Positions 53,844 through 63,008 of a stretch of DNA of 64,000 nt are shown piece by piece. The position numbers were made by a program, and so were the translations under genes. The stretch is taken from assembly GCF_009208555.1 (NCBI RefSeq), contig NZ_WFLI01000001.1, positions 62,001-126,000 of the forward strand, given 5' to 3'. The DNA is from Janthinobacterium violaceinigrum (GTDB lineage Bacteria > Pseudomonadota > Gammaproteobacteria > Burkholderiales > Burkholderiaceae_D). A model generated the notes under the pieces. That model was not told the origin of the DNA. It searched no databases and was given only the letters and a program-made list of their open reading frames with translations. Numbering within the stretch: the stretch's first letter is position 1; every line of letters starts with the position of its first letter.

Positions 53844-54950
53844 TCACAAGTCGAGTGCGTCGAGCACGTAAGGCATGGGCAGGAAATGCACGCTGGCCCC
53901 TTGGGCCGAGCCGTAGCGCACGGCGCCGGCGGCGCTTGAACCTTCCGCTATCGCCCCCAGCTTCATTTCGACGAGGGCGTCGATGCCGCCGGCGCCGTTC
54001 GGCGCGGCGTTGACGACCATGCCGCAAGGTTGGTCCGGGTCGCTGACGGCAAACAGTTCGCCGCCCGCCACGGCCGCCGCATCAGCGATGCTGACGAGCG
54101 TGGTGCGGCGCTTGAGCTTGCCCAGGTACTGGCTGCGCGCGACGATTTCCTGGCCCGGATAGCAGCCTTTCTTGAAATTGACGCCGCCCAGCAGTTCGAA
54201 GTTGACCATCTGCGGCACGAATTGCTCTTGCGTGGCGGCCGTGATTTGCGGGATGCCCGCATGGATGTCCGACAAGTGCCAGGCGTCGGAGCCGCCCTTG
54301 GCCAGCTGGGCCGTCAATTGCGGCCACGCGTCGCGCGCCGTGGCGGCCGACGTCAGCCATTCATAGCGGGCGCTGCCGAACGCGTCGGCCACGCGCAGCA
54401 GGGTGCCGGATGCATGCTCGACCTTGCTGAACGGCGTGGCGGGCAGCACGGGGAACCAGGCGGACAGGGCGGCGGTGGCTTGCTTGCCGCCCAGGCCCAG
54501 GATGACTTGATTGGCTTCATCGCCGGACGCATCGTGCAGCTTGGCCTTGGCGCGCAGCACGAACATCTGCAAGCGCTTCTGGATGGCGGGCTGTATGGCG
54601 CGCGGCAATTGCAGATAAATGGTGGTGGCATTGCGCCACATCAGGAAACTGGCCAGCAACCGGCCCTTCGGCGTGCAGTAGCCGGCCAGGCGCACTTGCT
54701 CCTGGCTCAGGTGCTCCACATCGTTGGTCAGCTGGCCGTGCAGGAAACTGGCTGCATCGTCGCCATGGAGGTCGATCAAGCCCTGGTCCGTGATGGCCGC
54801 GACAAAACCGTCTTGCAGCTGGGGCACTGTCAGGGACTGGCCAAAATCATGGATGGGGGCGGCGGCGATGGGAGCGCCGCTGTCAGGCGCGCCATCGGTG
54901 GCAACGGGGCGGGCGCCTTGGGCGGTTAAAAATTGATTCCAGTTATTCAT
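53844..54950 (-). CDS. ygfZ: Folate-binding protein YgfZ
   Basis: YgfZ helps iron-sulfur enzymes such as MiaB assemble or be repaired, using tetrahydrofolate. The 368-aa product has HDFGQSLTVPQLQDGFVAAI, GKGYL-like LHGDDAASFLHGQLTNDVEHL, YCTPKGRLLASFLMW, and the diagnostic KKGCYPGQEIVARSQYLGKLKRR with the conserved Cys (about residue 236). ATG 54950 is preferred to ATG 54959 because TGGA lies at good distance before it. It is first in ygfZ-DUF4936-NRDE, divergent from mltG. Confidence 0.93.
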   Translation of the reverse strand: MNNWNQFLTAQGARPVATDGAPDSGAPIAAAPIHDFGQSLTVPQLQDGFVAAITDQGLIDLHGDDAASFLHGQLTNDVEHLSQEQVRLAGYCTPKGRLLASFLMWRNATTIYLQLPRAIQPAIQKRLQMFVLRAKAKLHDASGDEANQVILGLGGKQATAALSAWFPVLPATPFSKVEHASGTLLRVADAFGSARYEWLTSAATARDAWPQLTAQLAKGGSDAWHLSDIHAGIPQITAATQEQFVPQMVNFELLGGVNFKKGCYPGQEIVARSQYLGKLKRRTTLVSIADAAAVAGGELFAVSDPDQPCGMVVNAAPNGAGGIDALVEMKLGAIAEGSSAAGAVRYGSAQGASVHFLPMPYVLDALDL

Positions 54951-55135
54951 AATTTCCATTAGATCAGCGATTAAGCATTATCATTACGGGTTCATTATAG
55001 TGATGTCGCGCAGTTTGCGTCGGCAGCGGCAAGATTGCCAGTGTTGGCGCCGCTTTGCGCGCACTTTCTTCACAAATGAACGATCATAACAAGCGGGCGC
55101 TGCCCATCAGCGACCGCATCACAAGAATCGGAACA

Positions 55136-56122
55136 ATGGCTTTCTTTAAAAAACTTGTAGTCAGTTCAGTCATCGCCGCCATCGGCGCCGGTGGTACTTT
55201 TGTGTACTGGGCGCAGCAGCCCATCACCACGGAAGGCGACGCGATCCCGTTTACGATCAGCCCGGGCAGCGGCGCGCATGCGGCCGGCCAGCAGATCGCC
55301 GATGCGGGCGTGCCCATCGTGCCCATCCTGTTCAACCTGCTGGCGCGCATCGAAGGCAAGACGTCGAAGATCAAGGCCGGCTCCTACGAATTGAAGCCCG
55401 GCACGACGCCGCAGCGCCTGATCACGCAGCTGGCGCGCGGCGAGTTCGCACAGGAGTCGCTGACCATCATCGAAGGCTGGACGTTCAAGCAGATGCGCTT
55501 GGCGATGGCCAATCATCCCGGCCTCAAGCACGATACCGCGGGCCTGTCCGACAGGGAACTGATGGCGAAGATCAGCCCCGAGTTCGTGCTGCCGGAAGGG
55601 CTGTTCTTCCCGGACACGTATCTGTTCGCCAAGGGCGCCAGCGAAATGCAGATCTTCAAGCAGGCGCACACGGCCATGATAGGCCGCTTGTCCGAAGCGT
55701 GGTTCAAGCGCGATCCGGCCCTGCCGTATAAAAATCCGTACGAGGCGCTGATCATGGCCTCCATCGTGGAAAAGGAAACGGGGCAAAAGTCCGAGCGGGC
55801 CATGATCGCGGGCGTGTTCGTCAACCGCCTGAAGACGGGCATGCTGCTGCAGACGGACCCGACCGTGATCTATGGCATGGGCGACAGCTACCAGGGCAAG
55901 ATCCGCAAACGCGACCTGGAAGCGGACACGCCGTACAATACCTACACGCGCGGCGGCTTGCCGCCCACGCCGATCGCCCTGGCCGGCGCGCAATCGCTGA
56001 CGGCGGCGCTGGCGCCGGCCCGCACGCAGGCCCTGTATTTCGTGGCGCGGGGCGACGGCACCAGCCAGTTCTCGGCCAACTTGCCCGACCATAACCGCGC
56101 CGTGAACCAGTATCAGCGCTAA
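55136..56122 (+). CDS. mltG: Endolytic murein transglycosylase MltG
   Basis: MltG cuts nascent glycan strands in the inner membrane and so sets chain length. The 328-aa product has one N-terminal membrane anchor ([20 protein letters not shown]), a LysM-like part, and the YceG domain with [53 protein letters not shown] (catalytic Glu near residue 208) and [21 protein letters not shown] 55136 follows GGAA; the frame upstream is not protein-like. The downstream genes tmk and holB lie close, a classic arrangement. Confidence 0.94.
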   Translation: MAFFKKLVVSSVIAAIGAGGTFVYWAQQPITTEGDAIPFTISPGSGAHAAGQQIADAGVPIVPILFNLLARIEGKTSKIKAGSYELKPGTTPQRLITQLARGEFAQESLTIIEGWTFKQMRLAMANHPGLKHDTAGLSDRELMAKISPEFVLPEGLFFPDTYLFAKGASEMQIFKQAHTAMIGRLSEAWFKRDPALPYKNPYEALIMASIVEKETGQKSERAMIAGVFVNRLKTGMLLQTDPTVIYGMGDSYQGKIRKRDLEADTPYNTYTRGGLPPTPIALAGAQSLTAALAPARTQALYFVARGDGTSQFSANLPDHNRAVNQYQR

Positions 56123-56157
56123 TTGCCGGCATTCATCATCACCAGATTAAGAGTTTC

Positions 56158-56799
56158 ATGACACAACACTATCAACCGCGCTTCATCACCTTCGAAGGCA
56201 TCGATGGCGCGGGCAAGTCGACGCATATCGGCTTTGTCGCCGACTACCTGCAGCAGCGGGGCGTGACCCTCGTCTCGTCACGCGAACCGGGCGGCACCAG
56301 CCTGGGCGAAAAGCTGCGCGAACTGCTGCTGCACGAAAAAATGCACCTGGAAACGGAAGCCCTGCTGATGTTTGCCAGCCGCCGCGAACACATCGCGCAA
56401 GTCATCGCGCCCGCGCTGGAGCGGGGCGAGTGGGTCATTTCCGACCGCTTCACCGATGCCAGCTTCGCCTACCAGGGCGGCGGCCGGGGCATGGACCTGG
56501 GCAAGATGGAAGCGCTGGAAGCGTGGGTGCACCCGCATCTGCAGCCGGACCTCACGTTCCTGTTCGACGTGCCGCTGGAAGTGGCCCGCGCCCGCCTGGA
56601 CGCCACGCGCGCGCTCGACAAGTTCGAGCAGGAGCAGGCTGACTTCTTTGCCGACACGCGCAACGAGTATCTGCGCCGCGCCGCCCAGTTCCCCGGGCGT
56701 TTCCGCATCATCGATTCCACGCAAAGCATTGCTGACATTCAAGTGCAACTCGCGCAACTGCTTGATGTGTTACTTGAGCAAAGCGTTGCAACTCGCTGA
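56158..56799 (+). CDS. tmk: Thymidylate kinase
   Basis: Tmk phosphorylates dTMP to dTDP. The 213-aa product has [18 protein letters not shown] (Walker A, about residues 8-20), [51 protein letters not shown] and a LID with Arg ([17 protein letters not shown]). It lies 35 bp downstream of mltG and 15 bp before holB, so mltG-tmk-holB is one operon. Confidence 0.96.
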   Translation: MTQHYQPRFITFEGIDGAGKSTHIGFVADYLQQRGVTLVSSREPGGTSLGEKLRELLLHEKMHLETEALLMFASRREHIAQVIAPALERGEWVISDRFTDASFAYQGGGRGMDLGKMEALEAWVHPHLQPDLTFLFDVPLEVARARLDATRALDKFEQEQADFFADTRNEYLRRAAQFPGRFRIIDSTQSIADIQVQLAQLLDVLLEQSVATR

Positions 56800-56814
56800 T
56801 TTACAAAGGATAAA

Positions 56815-57843
56815 ATGACCAGTTCTCTCTATCCTTGGCAGCAGGACGCCTGGCAGCAATTGCAAGCCTTGCGTCCGCGCATGCCGCACGCCATCCTGTT
56901 CCATGGCGCGCAAGGCATCGGCAAGGCCGACTTCATCGAGCACTTTGCGCAGGCGCTGCTGTGCGAAGACGTGCGTCCCGATGGCCACGCCTGCGGCGCA
57001 TGCGCCTCGTGCGGCTGGTTTAGCCAGGGCAACCATCCCGATTACCGCCGGGTCCGTCCGGAAGCGCTGGAAGACGAGGTGGCCGATGACGGCGAAGAGG
57101 GCGAAGGCGCGAAGAAAAGTGCCAAGACCAAGACGCCGTCGAAAGACATCAAGATCGAGCAGATCCGCAACCTGGCCGACTTCATGAACATTTCCACGCA
57201 CCGGCAAGGCTTGCGCGTGGTGGTGCTGTATCCGGCCGAGGCGCTGAACACGCCGGCCTCGAACGCCTTGCTGAAGACCCTGGAAGAGCCGCCGCCGGGC
57301 ACCTTGTTCCTGCTGGCTTCGAACAGCCTGGACCGGTTGCTGCCGACCATCCTGTCGCGCTGCCGCAAGTTCGCCTTGCCCATGCCCAGCCACGAGCAGG
57401 CCCTGGCCTGGCTCAAGGCCCAGGGCTTGAACGATGCGGACAGCTGGCTGCGCGAGCAGGGCGGCGCGCCGCTGGCCGCGCTGGCCCAGTCCGAGTCGGG
57501 CGGGCGCGAAGAAACGGAACAATTGCTGCAGGTGCTGGCCAATCCGGGCGTGGAAGCGGCCCTGAAGGCGGCCGACAAATTGCAGAAGTCTCCGCTGGCG
57601 CCGCTGGTGGCGTCCCTGCAGCGCTGGCTGTACGATGTGTTCTCCGTCAAGCTGTCGGGCACCATACGCTACTACCCGCGCCACCGGCGCGAGCTGGAAG
57701 CGCTGGCCGGACGCATCAACGTCAGCCGTCTGATGGCGGCCATCAAGGCGGCAAATGAGCGCCGGGCCATTGCCGAGCACCCCTTGTCGCCCAAGCTGTT
57801 CCTTGAGGACATGCTGCTCGACTACGCATCCAGCTGTCAATAG
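56815..57843 (+). CDS. holB: DNA polymerase III subunit delta-prime
   Basis: HolB is a clamp-loader subunit. The 342-aa product has LFHGAQGIGKADFIEHFAQALLC (P-loop-like, with a Lys), a zinc finger CEDVRPDGHACGACASCGWF with four Cys, IKIEQIRNLADFMN, the VVVLYPAEALNTPASNALLKTLEEPPPGTLFLLAS segment, and TILSRCRKFALP. A charged insert (DGEEGEGAKKSAKTKTPSK, about residues 90-115) precedes the IKIEQ part. It is the last gene of mltG-tmk-holB. Confidence 0.94.
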   Translation: MTSSLYPWQQDAWQQLQALRPRMPHAILFHGAQGIGKADFIEHFAQALLCEDVRPDGHACGACASCGWFSQGNHPDYRRVRPEALEDEVADDGEEGEGAKKSAKTKTPSKDIKIEQIRNLADFMNISTHRQGLRVVVLYPAEALNTPASNALLKTLEEPPPGTLFLLASNSLDRLLPTILSRCRKFALPMPSHEQALAWLKAQGLNDADSWLREQGGAPLAALAQSESGGREETEQLLQVLANPGVEAALKAADKLQKSPLAPLVASLQRWLYDVFSVKLSGTIRYYPRHRRELEALAGRINVSRLMAAIKAANERRAIAEHPLSPKLFLEDMLLDYASSCQ

Positions 57844-57905
57844 AATCAAGCACTTGCATCATCAAGTTGATGTTGATTGTATGATTCTTGGCGCGGGCGA
57901 ATGAT

Positions 57906-58259
57906 CTAGCCGCAGGCGCGCGTGCAGCTGCGGTACTGCACTTCGCACGCTTGCTGGCGTTCGGCGCGCCGGGCGCGCAAGGCCTGGGCTTGCGTCGGCT
58001 GCAGCTGCTGCGACTGGGGCCCCGTTTCCCGGCTGGCAGCAGCGTAGGGGTTGCTGCTGGGCTTCATCAGCAGCATGGGGCTGCTGTCGTCTTCCGTGGC
58101 GCGCTCCACGCGCGCGCGGCAATCCTGGCGCGCCGACGCGCACACGGGCGCGCACAAGCCGCTGTCGGGAATGGCCCTGGGTGCGTCGCGCCTGTCTTGT
58201 GCGTGCGCGCTGTGGGCCAGGCAGGCCAGCAGGATCAAAGGGCTGGCAATTTTCAGCAT
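57906..58259 (-). CDS. Small secreted Cys-rich protein
   Basis: This 117-aa protein has a signal peptide (MLKIASPLILLACLAHSAHA, cleavage after AHA). The mature part has a CxPVCxxxxxDC pattern at the start (SGLCAPVCASARQDCRAR) and a paired CEVQYRSCTRACG at the end, six Cys suggesting three disulfides or metal binding. ATG 58259 has GGAGAG. No family is recognised. It lies between holB and the VOC gene on the opposite strand. Confidence 0.6.
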   Translation of the reverse strand: MLKIASPLILLACLAHSAHAQDRRDAPRAIPDSGLCAPVCASARQDCRARVERATEDDSSPMLLMKPSSNPYAAASRETGPQSQQLQPTQAQALRARRAERQQACEVQYRSCTRACG

Positions 58260-58432
58260 GTACACTCTCCATGGTTCCGCGCGCAGCCCCATGGCTGCGC
58301 ACCGGCCGCCAACTATACATCTTGATAACGTTTTTGCCTACCGCGCCATGGCCGATTGCCATGCCCGGAGCCTGGTGTTACAGTCAGCGCACTGGATAAA
58401 CACGCGGGCAGCGTCCCGCTACGGAGGCGTGC

Positions 58433-58819
58433 ATGAAACGGGTCACTGGCATCGGCGGCATCTTCTTCCACGCGCAGGATCCGGCCGCGCTGCGCGCCTG
58501 GTACCAGCGCCACTTGGGCCTGGACGTGCAGCCCTGGGGCGGCGCCGCGTTTACCTGGACGGATGCCGACGGCCAGCCCACGGCCGGCACCACCATCTGG
58601 TCCGTGGCGGCACAGGACAGCGAGCAATTCGCGCCCGGCAAGGCTGCCTTCATGATCAATTACCGGGTCGATGACCTCGATGCGCTGCTGCAAGCCCTGC
58701 GCGACGAAGGCTGCAACGTGCTGGACAAGGCGCCCGATTCGGAATACGGCCAGTTCGGCTGGGTCATTGATCCGGAGGGCAACAAGGTGGAGCTGTGGCA
58801 GCCGCCAGAAGGACAATAG
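58433..58819 (+). CDS. VOC (glyoxalase-like) family protein
   Basis: This 128-aa protein has MKRVTGIGGIFFHAQDPAALRAWYQRHLGLDVQPW and ends FGWVIDPEGNKVELWQPPEGQ, with the His and Glu of the VOC metal site. It resembles the subfamily often called glyoxalase/bleomycin resistance; its substrate is unknown. ATG 58433 has GGAGGC. It stands alone before the carbonic anhydrase gene. Confidence 0.88.
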   Translation: MKRVTGIGGIFFHAQDPAALRAWYQRHLGLDVQPWGGAAFTWTDADGQPTAGTTIWSVAAQDSEQFAPGKAAFMINYRVDDLDALLQALRDEGCNVLDKAPDSEYGQFGWVIDPEGNKVELWQPPEGQ

Positions 58820-58876
58820 GCAGGGCAGGCGCCAGATCAGCGATAATACGGGTTCAGATAACCATCTTATTTATTT

Positions 58877-59509
58877 ATGCGCGACATTATTGCTGGCTTC
58901 CTACGCTTCCAAAAAGAGGTTTTTCCCACGCGCCGCGAGTTGTTCAAGACGCTGGCCACGGGACAGACCCCCAAAGCCCTGTTCATTTCATGTTCCGACA
59001 GCCGCATGGTGCCGGAACTGGTGACGCAGCGCGAGCCGGGCGAGCTGTTCGTGATCCGCAACGCGGGCAACATCGTGCCGTCGTACGGCCCCGAGCCGGG
59101 CGGCGTGAGCGCCACGGTCGAATTTGCCGTATCCGCCTTGAACGTGACCGACATCGTCATTTGCGGCCATTCCGATTGCGGCGCGATGAAGGCGATTGCC
59201 ACCTGCGCCTGCCTCGACCACATGCCGGCCGTGCGCAGCTGGCTGCACCACGCCGATGCGGCGCGCATGATCAACGAGTCGATCGACCATCCGACGGAAC
59301 AGTCGCGCATCGACGGCATGGTGCGCGCCAACGTGGTGGCGCAACTCAATAACTTGCGCACCCATCCTTCGGTGGCCCTGGCCATGGCGCAAGACCGCCT
59401 GACCCTGCACGGCTGGGTCTACGACATCGAGAACGGCTCCCTCGATGCGCTCGACGAGTCGACCGGCCACTTCGTGCCGCTCGCCGACCATCCGGCCTCC
59501 CAGGTCTAA
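58877..59509 (+). CDS. can: Beta-class carbonic anhydrase
   Basis: This 210-aa enzyme interconverts CO2 and bicarbonate. Zinc ligands are visible: [10 protein letters not shown] (Cys and Asp, about residues 38-41) and [12 protein letters not shown] (His and Cys, about 96-103). EVFVIRN-like [15 protein letters not shown] and VRSWL follow the pattern of beta-CAs such as CynT and Can. It may supply bicarbonate for carboxylation. A strong terminator follows at 59535. Confidence 0.93.
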   Translation: MRDIIAGFLRFQKEVFPTRRELFKTLATGQTPKALFISCSDSRMVPELVTQREPGELFVIRNAGNIVPSYGPEPGGVSATVEFAVSALNVTDIVICGHSDCGAMKAIATCACLDHMPAVRSWLHHADAARMINESIDHPTEQSRIDGMVRANVVAQLNNLRTHPSVALAMAQDRLTLHGWVYDIENGSLDALDESTGHFVPLADHPASQV

Positions 59510-59534
59510 TCGGCTGCCAGCAGTTGAACCGCCT

Positions 59535-59575
59535 CGGCAGGGGCTGCGCGGCGCAGCCGTTCCCCTGCCGGTTTT
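59535..59575 (+). terminator. Strong terminator after the carbonic anhydrase gene
   Basis: CGGCAGGGG (59535-59543) pairs with CCCCTGCCG (59562-59570) and encloses a second inner hairpin GGCTGCG-CGGC-GCAGCC; TTTT follows. It ends the carbonic anhydrase transcript 25 bp after its stop. Confidence 0.85.
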
Positions 59576-59601
59576 CCCCCGCTCCGGTACAATCCCGCCT
59601 T

Positions 59602-60381
59602 ATGTATATCGATTCCCATTGCCATATCAATTTCCCCGAGCTGGCTGCTCGCATGCCTGAAATCCTCGCCAAGATGGCCGAGAACAAGGTGACGCACGCG
59701 CTGTGCGTGTCCGTCGACTTGCCGGACTTCCCGCAGGTGCTGGCCCTGGCCGAGCAGTATCCGCATATTTTTGCATCCGTCGGCGTGCATCCCGACTATG
59801 AAGACACGCCGGAACCGTCCGTGGAAGACCTGGTGCGCCTGGCCGACCATCCGAAGATCATCGCCATCGGCGAGACGGGCCTCGACTATTTCCGCCTGAC
59901 GGGCGACCTCGAATGGCAGCGCGAGCGCTTCCGTACCCACATCAAAGCTTCAAGAATCACGCGCAAGCCCTTGATTATTCACACAAGAGCGGCCAGCGAA
60001 GACACGATACGCATCATGCGCGAAGAGGGCGCGGGCGTGTCCGACGGCGGCGTGGCCGGCGTCATGCATTGCTTTACGGAATCCCTGGAAGTGGCGCGCG
60101 CCGCCATCGACATGGGTTTCTATATTTCGTTTTCCGGCATCGTCACGTTCAAGAGCGCGAAAGACTTGCAAGCCGTGGCCCTGGAAGTGCCGCTCGAGCG
60201 CATCCTGATCGAGACGGATTCGCCGTACCTGGCGCCCGTGCCGTTCCGCGGCCGCATGAACGAGCCGGGTTATGTGGCCCATGTGGCAGAATACCTGTCC
60301 ACCCTGAAAGGCATACCGCTGGACCAGGTGGCACGCCAGACGACGGACAATTTCTTCAAGTTATTCAATCAGTTGCCATAA
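59602..60381 (+). CDS. tatD: TatD-family metal-dependent hydrolase
   Basis: This 259-aa TIM-barrel nuclease or hydrolase has MYIDSHCHINFPEL, VGVHPDYEDT, IGETGLDYF, PLIIHTRAA, GVMHCFTES and LIETDSPYLAPVPFRGRMNEPGYVAHVAEYLS, the full metal-site set. TatD-type proteins are 3-prime-5-prime exonucleases linked to DNA repair. It starts at ATG 59602 next to the terminator. The ankyrin gene follows 16 bp later. Confidence 0.92.
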   Translation: MYIDSHCHINFPELAARMPEILAKMAENKVTHALCVSVDLPDFPQVLALAEQYPHIFASVGVHPDYEDTPEPSVEDLVRLADHPKIIAIGETGLDYFRLTGDLEWQRERFRTHIKASRITRKPLIIHTRAASEDTIRIMREEGAGVSDGGVAGVMHCFTESLEVARAAIDMGFYISFSGIVTFKSAKDLQAVALEVPLERILIETDSPYLAPVPFRGRMNEPGYVAHVAEYLSTLKGIPLDQVARQTTDNFFKLFNQLP

Positions 60382-60397
60382 CTTCTTAAGGTCAGAC

Positions 60398-61048
60398 ATG
60401 ATGAAAAAACTCGCGCTGGCGATGCTGCTGTGCTGGGCCGGCGCCAGCCACGCGGCGCCGGAACCGGACGCTTTCTTCCGCGCCGTCTCCGTCAACAACG
60501 CCAGCGGCGTGCGCGGCATGCTGGACGAAGGCATGAATCCGAACCAGCCTGACGCGCAGCGGGGCGACATTCCCCTCGTGCTGGCCCTGCGCGACGATGC
60601 GGACCGGGTCTTCAAGGTGCTGCTCGACGCTCCCGGCATCGACCTCGAAGCGCGTTCGGCCAACGGCAACACGGCATTGATGATGGCCGCCTACAAGCAC
60701 AAGCAGGATGCCGTGCAAGCCTTGCTGGCCAAGGGCGCCAAGGTCAACCAGAGCGGCTGGACGGCGCTCCACTATGCGGCCTCGGCCGGCGACTTGCCCA
60801 TCATGAAGATCTTGCTGGACCGCGACGCCGTGGTCGATGCGCGCGCACCCGCCAACATCACGCCGCTGATGTTTGCCGCCCGCGAAGGGCAGGAGGGCGC
60901 CGTCAAGCTGCTGCTGTCCTGGGGCGCGGACGCCGGCCTGAAAAGCGACCATGGCTGGACGGCCGTGCAGTTCGCCCAGGCGGGCGACAAGCCTGGCGTG
61001 GTGGCCATCATCACGGCTGCCCAGCAGGCGCGCGCGGCGCGCAAGTAA
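60398..61048 (+). CDS. Secreted ankyrin-repeat protein
   Basis: This 216-aa protein has a signal peptide (MMKKLALAMLLCWAGASHA) and about five ankyrin repeats: VFKVLLDAPGIDLEARSANGNTALMMAA, AVQALLAKGAKVNQSGWTALHYAA, IMKILLDRDAVVDARAPANITPLMFAA and so on. Ankyrins bind proteins; secreted ones can protect or scaffold in the periplasm. It lies 16 bp downstream of tatD and is probably in its operon, as is common in betaproteobacteria. Confidence 0.9.
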   Translation: MMKKLALAMLLCWAGASHAAPEPDAFFRAVSVNNASGVRGMLDEGMNPNQPDAQRGDIPLVLALRDDADRVFKVLLDAPGIDLEARSANGNTALMMAAYKHKQDAVQALLAKGAKVNQSGWTALHYAASAGDLPIMKILLDRDAVVDARAPANITPLMFAAREGQEGAVKLLLSWGADAGLKSDHGWTAVQFAQAGDKPGVVAIITAAQQARAARK

Positions 61049-61308
61049 ATGCCTCTTTAGTAATACTTTCCATGCCAGCGCTCAAACTGGCATGGAATTG
61101 CCTCTCACCTCAGCCCTTTGTTCCCGCTCCCGATTCACGATAATGATCGTGTCGCATTAATCAGGAGATACCTCGCATGGGCAATCATCACATCAACGTC
61201 AGGCGCCGGCTGTATTGTCGCCGCCCCTCGCGCAGCCCGTGCGATATCACTGCTTTCTGGAATGACAAAACCGATCGGCCATCGGAGCCAGACTCCAAGA
61301 GGACAGAC

Positions 61309-62232
61309 ATGCTGAATGAACGAGAAATCGAGAGTTGTTACCTGGGGCAATTTATCCCCGTCCATTACCACCACAATATGTTGATGGACCAGAACCGCAT
61401 GCACGGGTTCAAGTCGGCAATCGATTACGCGGTGAAACCCGGCATGAAGGTGCTGGAGCTGGGCGGCGGCACGGGCGTGCTGTCGTGGTTTGCGGCCGCG
61501 CGCGCCGACAAGGTGTGGTGCGTGGAGTTCAATCCGGACATGGTCAAGGAAGCGCGCAAGATGCTGGCGCTCAATCCCAACGGTGAAAAAGTCGAAGTGG
61601 TCCACGCGGACGCCTTCGAATACCTGCCGCCCGAGCCCGTCGACGTGGTCATCTGCGAAATGATCCATGTGGGCATGCTGCGCGAAAAGCAGGTGGAAGT
61701 GATCGAATCGTTCAAGCGCCGCTACCTGGCCCGCTTCGGCGGACCGCTGCCCATCTTCCTGCCCGAAGCCGTGATCATGGCCGTGCAGCCGATGCAGCAG
61801 GAATACGATTTCGAGGGCTTCTATGCGCCCATCGTGCAATTCCAGGAAACCACGGCCATCCACCCGGGCGTGCAGGAACTGGCGCCGCCGTCCGTCTACA
61901 GCATCATCGACTTCAGCCAGCCGACCGACAGCGTGTTCGGCTTCGACGGCAAGTTTGTCGTCGAGCGCAGCGGCACCCTGAACGCCTTGCGCTTCGTCAC
62001 CAAGAACATCCTGGCCGTGGTGCCCGAACGCTCGACCACCATCGACTGGCTGAACCATTACATGTGCTTGCCGCTGGCCGCGCCCGTCGCCGTGAAGGCG
62101 GGCGACGTGCTGCAGGTGAGCTTCCAGTACCGCGCGGGCGGCTCTATCCCTTCGCTGGAAGCGTCGATCCGCGCGCAGGTAATCTATGACGTGAACCTGC
62201 AGCCGGTGATACAGAACGCCGTCTACGCCTAA
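61309..62232 (+). CDS. SAM-dependent methyltransferase, PRMT-like
   Basis: This 307-aa protein has a class I SAM fold: GMKVLELGGGTGVLSWFAAARADKVWCVEFNPDM (SAM motif I near residues 44-70), DVVICEMIHVGMLREKQVEVI, where the acidic Glu and the following loop match the double-E region of protein arginine methyltransferases, and a C-terminal beta-rich part with PLAAPVAVKAGDVLQVSFQYR. It may methylate a protein or small molecule. ATG 61309 has GAGGACAG; another ATG at 61177, also with a strong AGGAGA, would give 44 more residues, Arg- and His-rich. Both starts are possible. Confidence 0.8.
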   Translation: MLNEREIESCYLGQFIPVHYHHNMLMDQNRMHGFKSAIDYAVKPGMKVLELGGGTGVLSWFAAARADKVWCVEFNPDMVKEARKMLALNPNGEKVEVVHADAFEYLPPEPVDVVICEMIHVGMLREKQVEVIESFKRRYLARFGGPLPIFLPEAVIMAVQPMQQEYDFEGFYAPIVQFQETTAIHPGVQELAPPSVYSIIDFSQPTDSVFGFDGKFVVERSGTLNALRFVTKNILAVVPERSTTIDWLNHYMCLPLAAPVAVKAGDVLQVSFQYRAGGSIPSLEASIRAQVIYDVNLQPVIQNAVYA

Positions 62233-62251
62233 GTGGCATGGATGTAAAGGC

Positions 62252-62281
62252 AACGCCGCAGCGATTTCATCCTGCGGCGTT
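62252..62281 (+). terminator. Hairpin after the methyltransferase gene
   Basis: AACGCCGCAG pairs with CTGCGGCGTT around a 10-base loop, 20 bp after the stop. The T-run after it is short. Confidence 0.6.
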
Positions 62282-62332
62282 CGTCCATTCAGGGTATATT
62301 TCGTCTTTTACCCACTGGACAGCTTTACTATC

Positions 62333-62581
62333 ATGGAACAGATCGATCAGCGTTACCTCGTGCAACAGAACAAAATCAGCGATGGCGAGACCAGGCCGCC
62401 CGTGTTTGCCAAGGTAATGCGCAGCAAGGAAGGCGTGTTTGAAGGCGTGTCCTTCATCAAGTCGAAGGACAAGGCCACCGTCATGACCATCGAAGATGCC
62501 AACCAGGCCATCAAATGGGCCACCAGCAAGAAGCCTAACGCGCATGAGTACGTCACGAAAGTGATTTGCGTCGGCCAGTAA
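62333..62581 (+). CDS. Small conserved-looking hypothetical protein
   Basis: This 82-aa soluble protein, from MEQIDQRYLVQQNKI to KVICVGQ, is charged with a single Cys near the end. Its codon use and a good GC3 bias fit a real gene; no domain is recognised. It stands alone between two hairpins. Confidence 0.55.
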   Translation: MEQIDQRYLVQQNKISDGETRPPVFAKVMRSKEGVFEGVSFIKSKDKATVMTIEDANQAIKWATSKKPNAHEYVTKVICVGQ

Positions 62582-62744
62582 GCGAGCCGCCAACTACCGT
62601 TCATCCCCGTTTTTATCCAGTCCATCCCCCCATCCTGCAGTTCATCGCATGGCCGTTGCCGCCGCGCCGGCGCTTTTATATAGTGCTGTCACGGTAGCGG
62701 GGCAAGCACGGCTTGCTCCGCACATTTCATTCTGGGGGAACGCG

Positions 62745-62942
62745 ATGCTGGGATTTGTGCTGTGGCTGCTGCTCTTGCTGGTGTGCTGGCCCCTGGCCTT
62801 GCTGGCCCTCGTGCTGTATCCGCTGGCCTGGCTGCTGTTGCTGCCATTCCGTTTGATCGGCATCGGCGTGGAAGGCGTGTTCGAACTGCTGCGCGCCATC
62901 GTCATGCTGCCGGCCCGCGTGCTGGGCGGCGGCCGGCGCTGA
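62745..62942 (+). CDS. Small membrane protein
   Basis: This 65-aa protein consists of two hydrophobic helices (MLGFVLWLLLLLVCWPLALLA and VLYPLAWLLLLPFRLIGIG) and an amphipathic tail with Arg residues. ATG 62745 has GGGGGAACG upstream. Such small membrane proteins often modulate a partner complex; the partner is unknown. Confidence 0.6.
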   Translation: MLGFVLWLLLLLVCWPLALLALVLYPLAWLLLLPFRLIGIGVEGVFELLRAIVMLPARVLGGGRR

Positions 62943-62963
62943 GATTTACTTTCCCACAATAAA

Positions 62964-62988
62964 AAAATGGCGCCCATGGCGCCATTTT
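62964..62988. terminator. Bidirectional terminator
   Basis: AAAATGGCGCC-CAT-GGCGCCATTTT is a perfect 11-bp stem with A and T runs on both sides. It ends the small membrane protein (plus) and pldA (minus, ends 63009). Confidence 0.88.
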
Positions 62989-63008
62989 CATTTCTAGCCT
63001 TGTGATGC

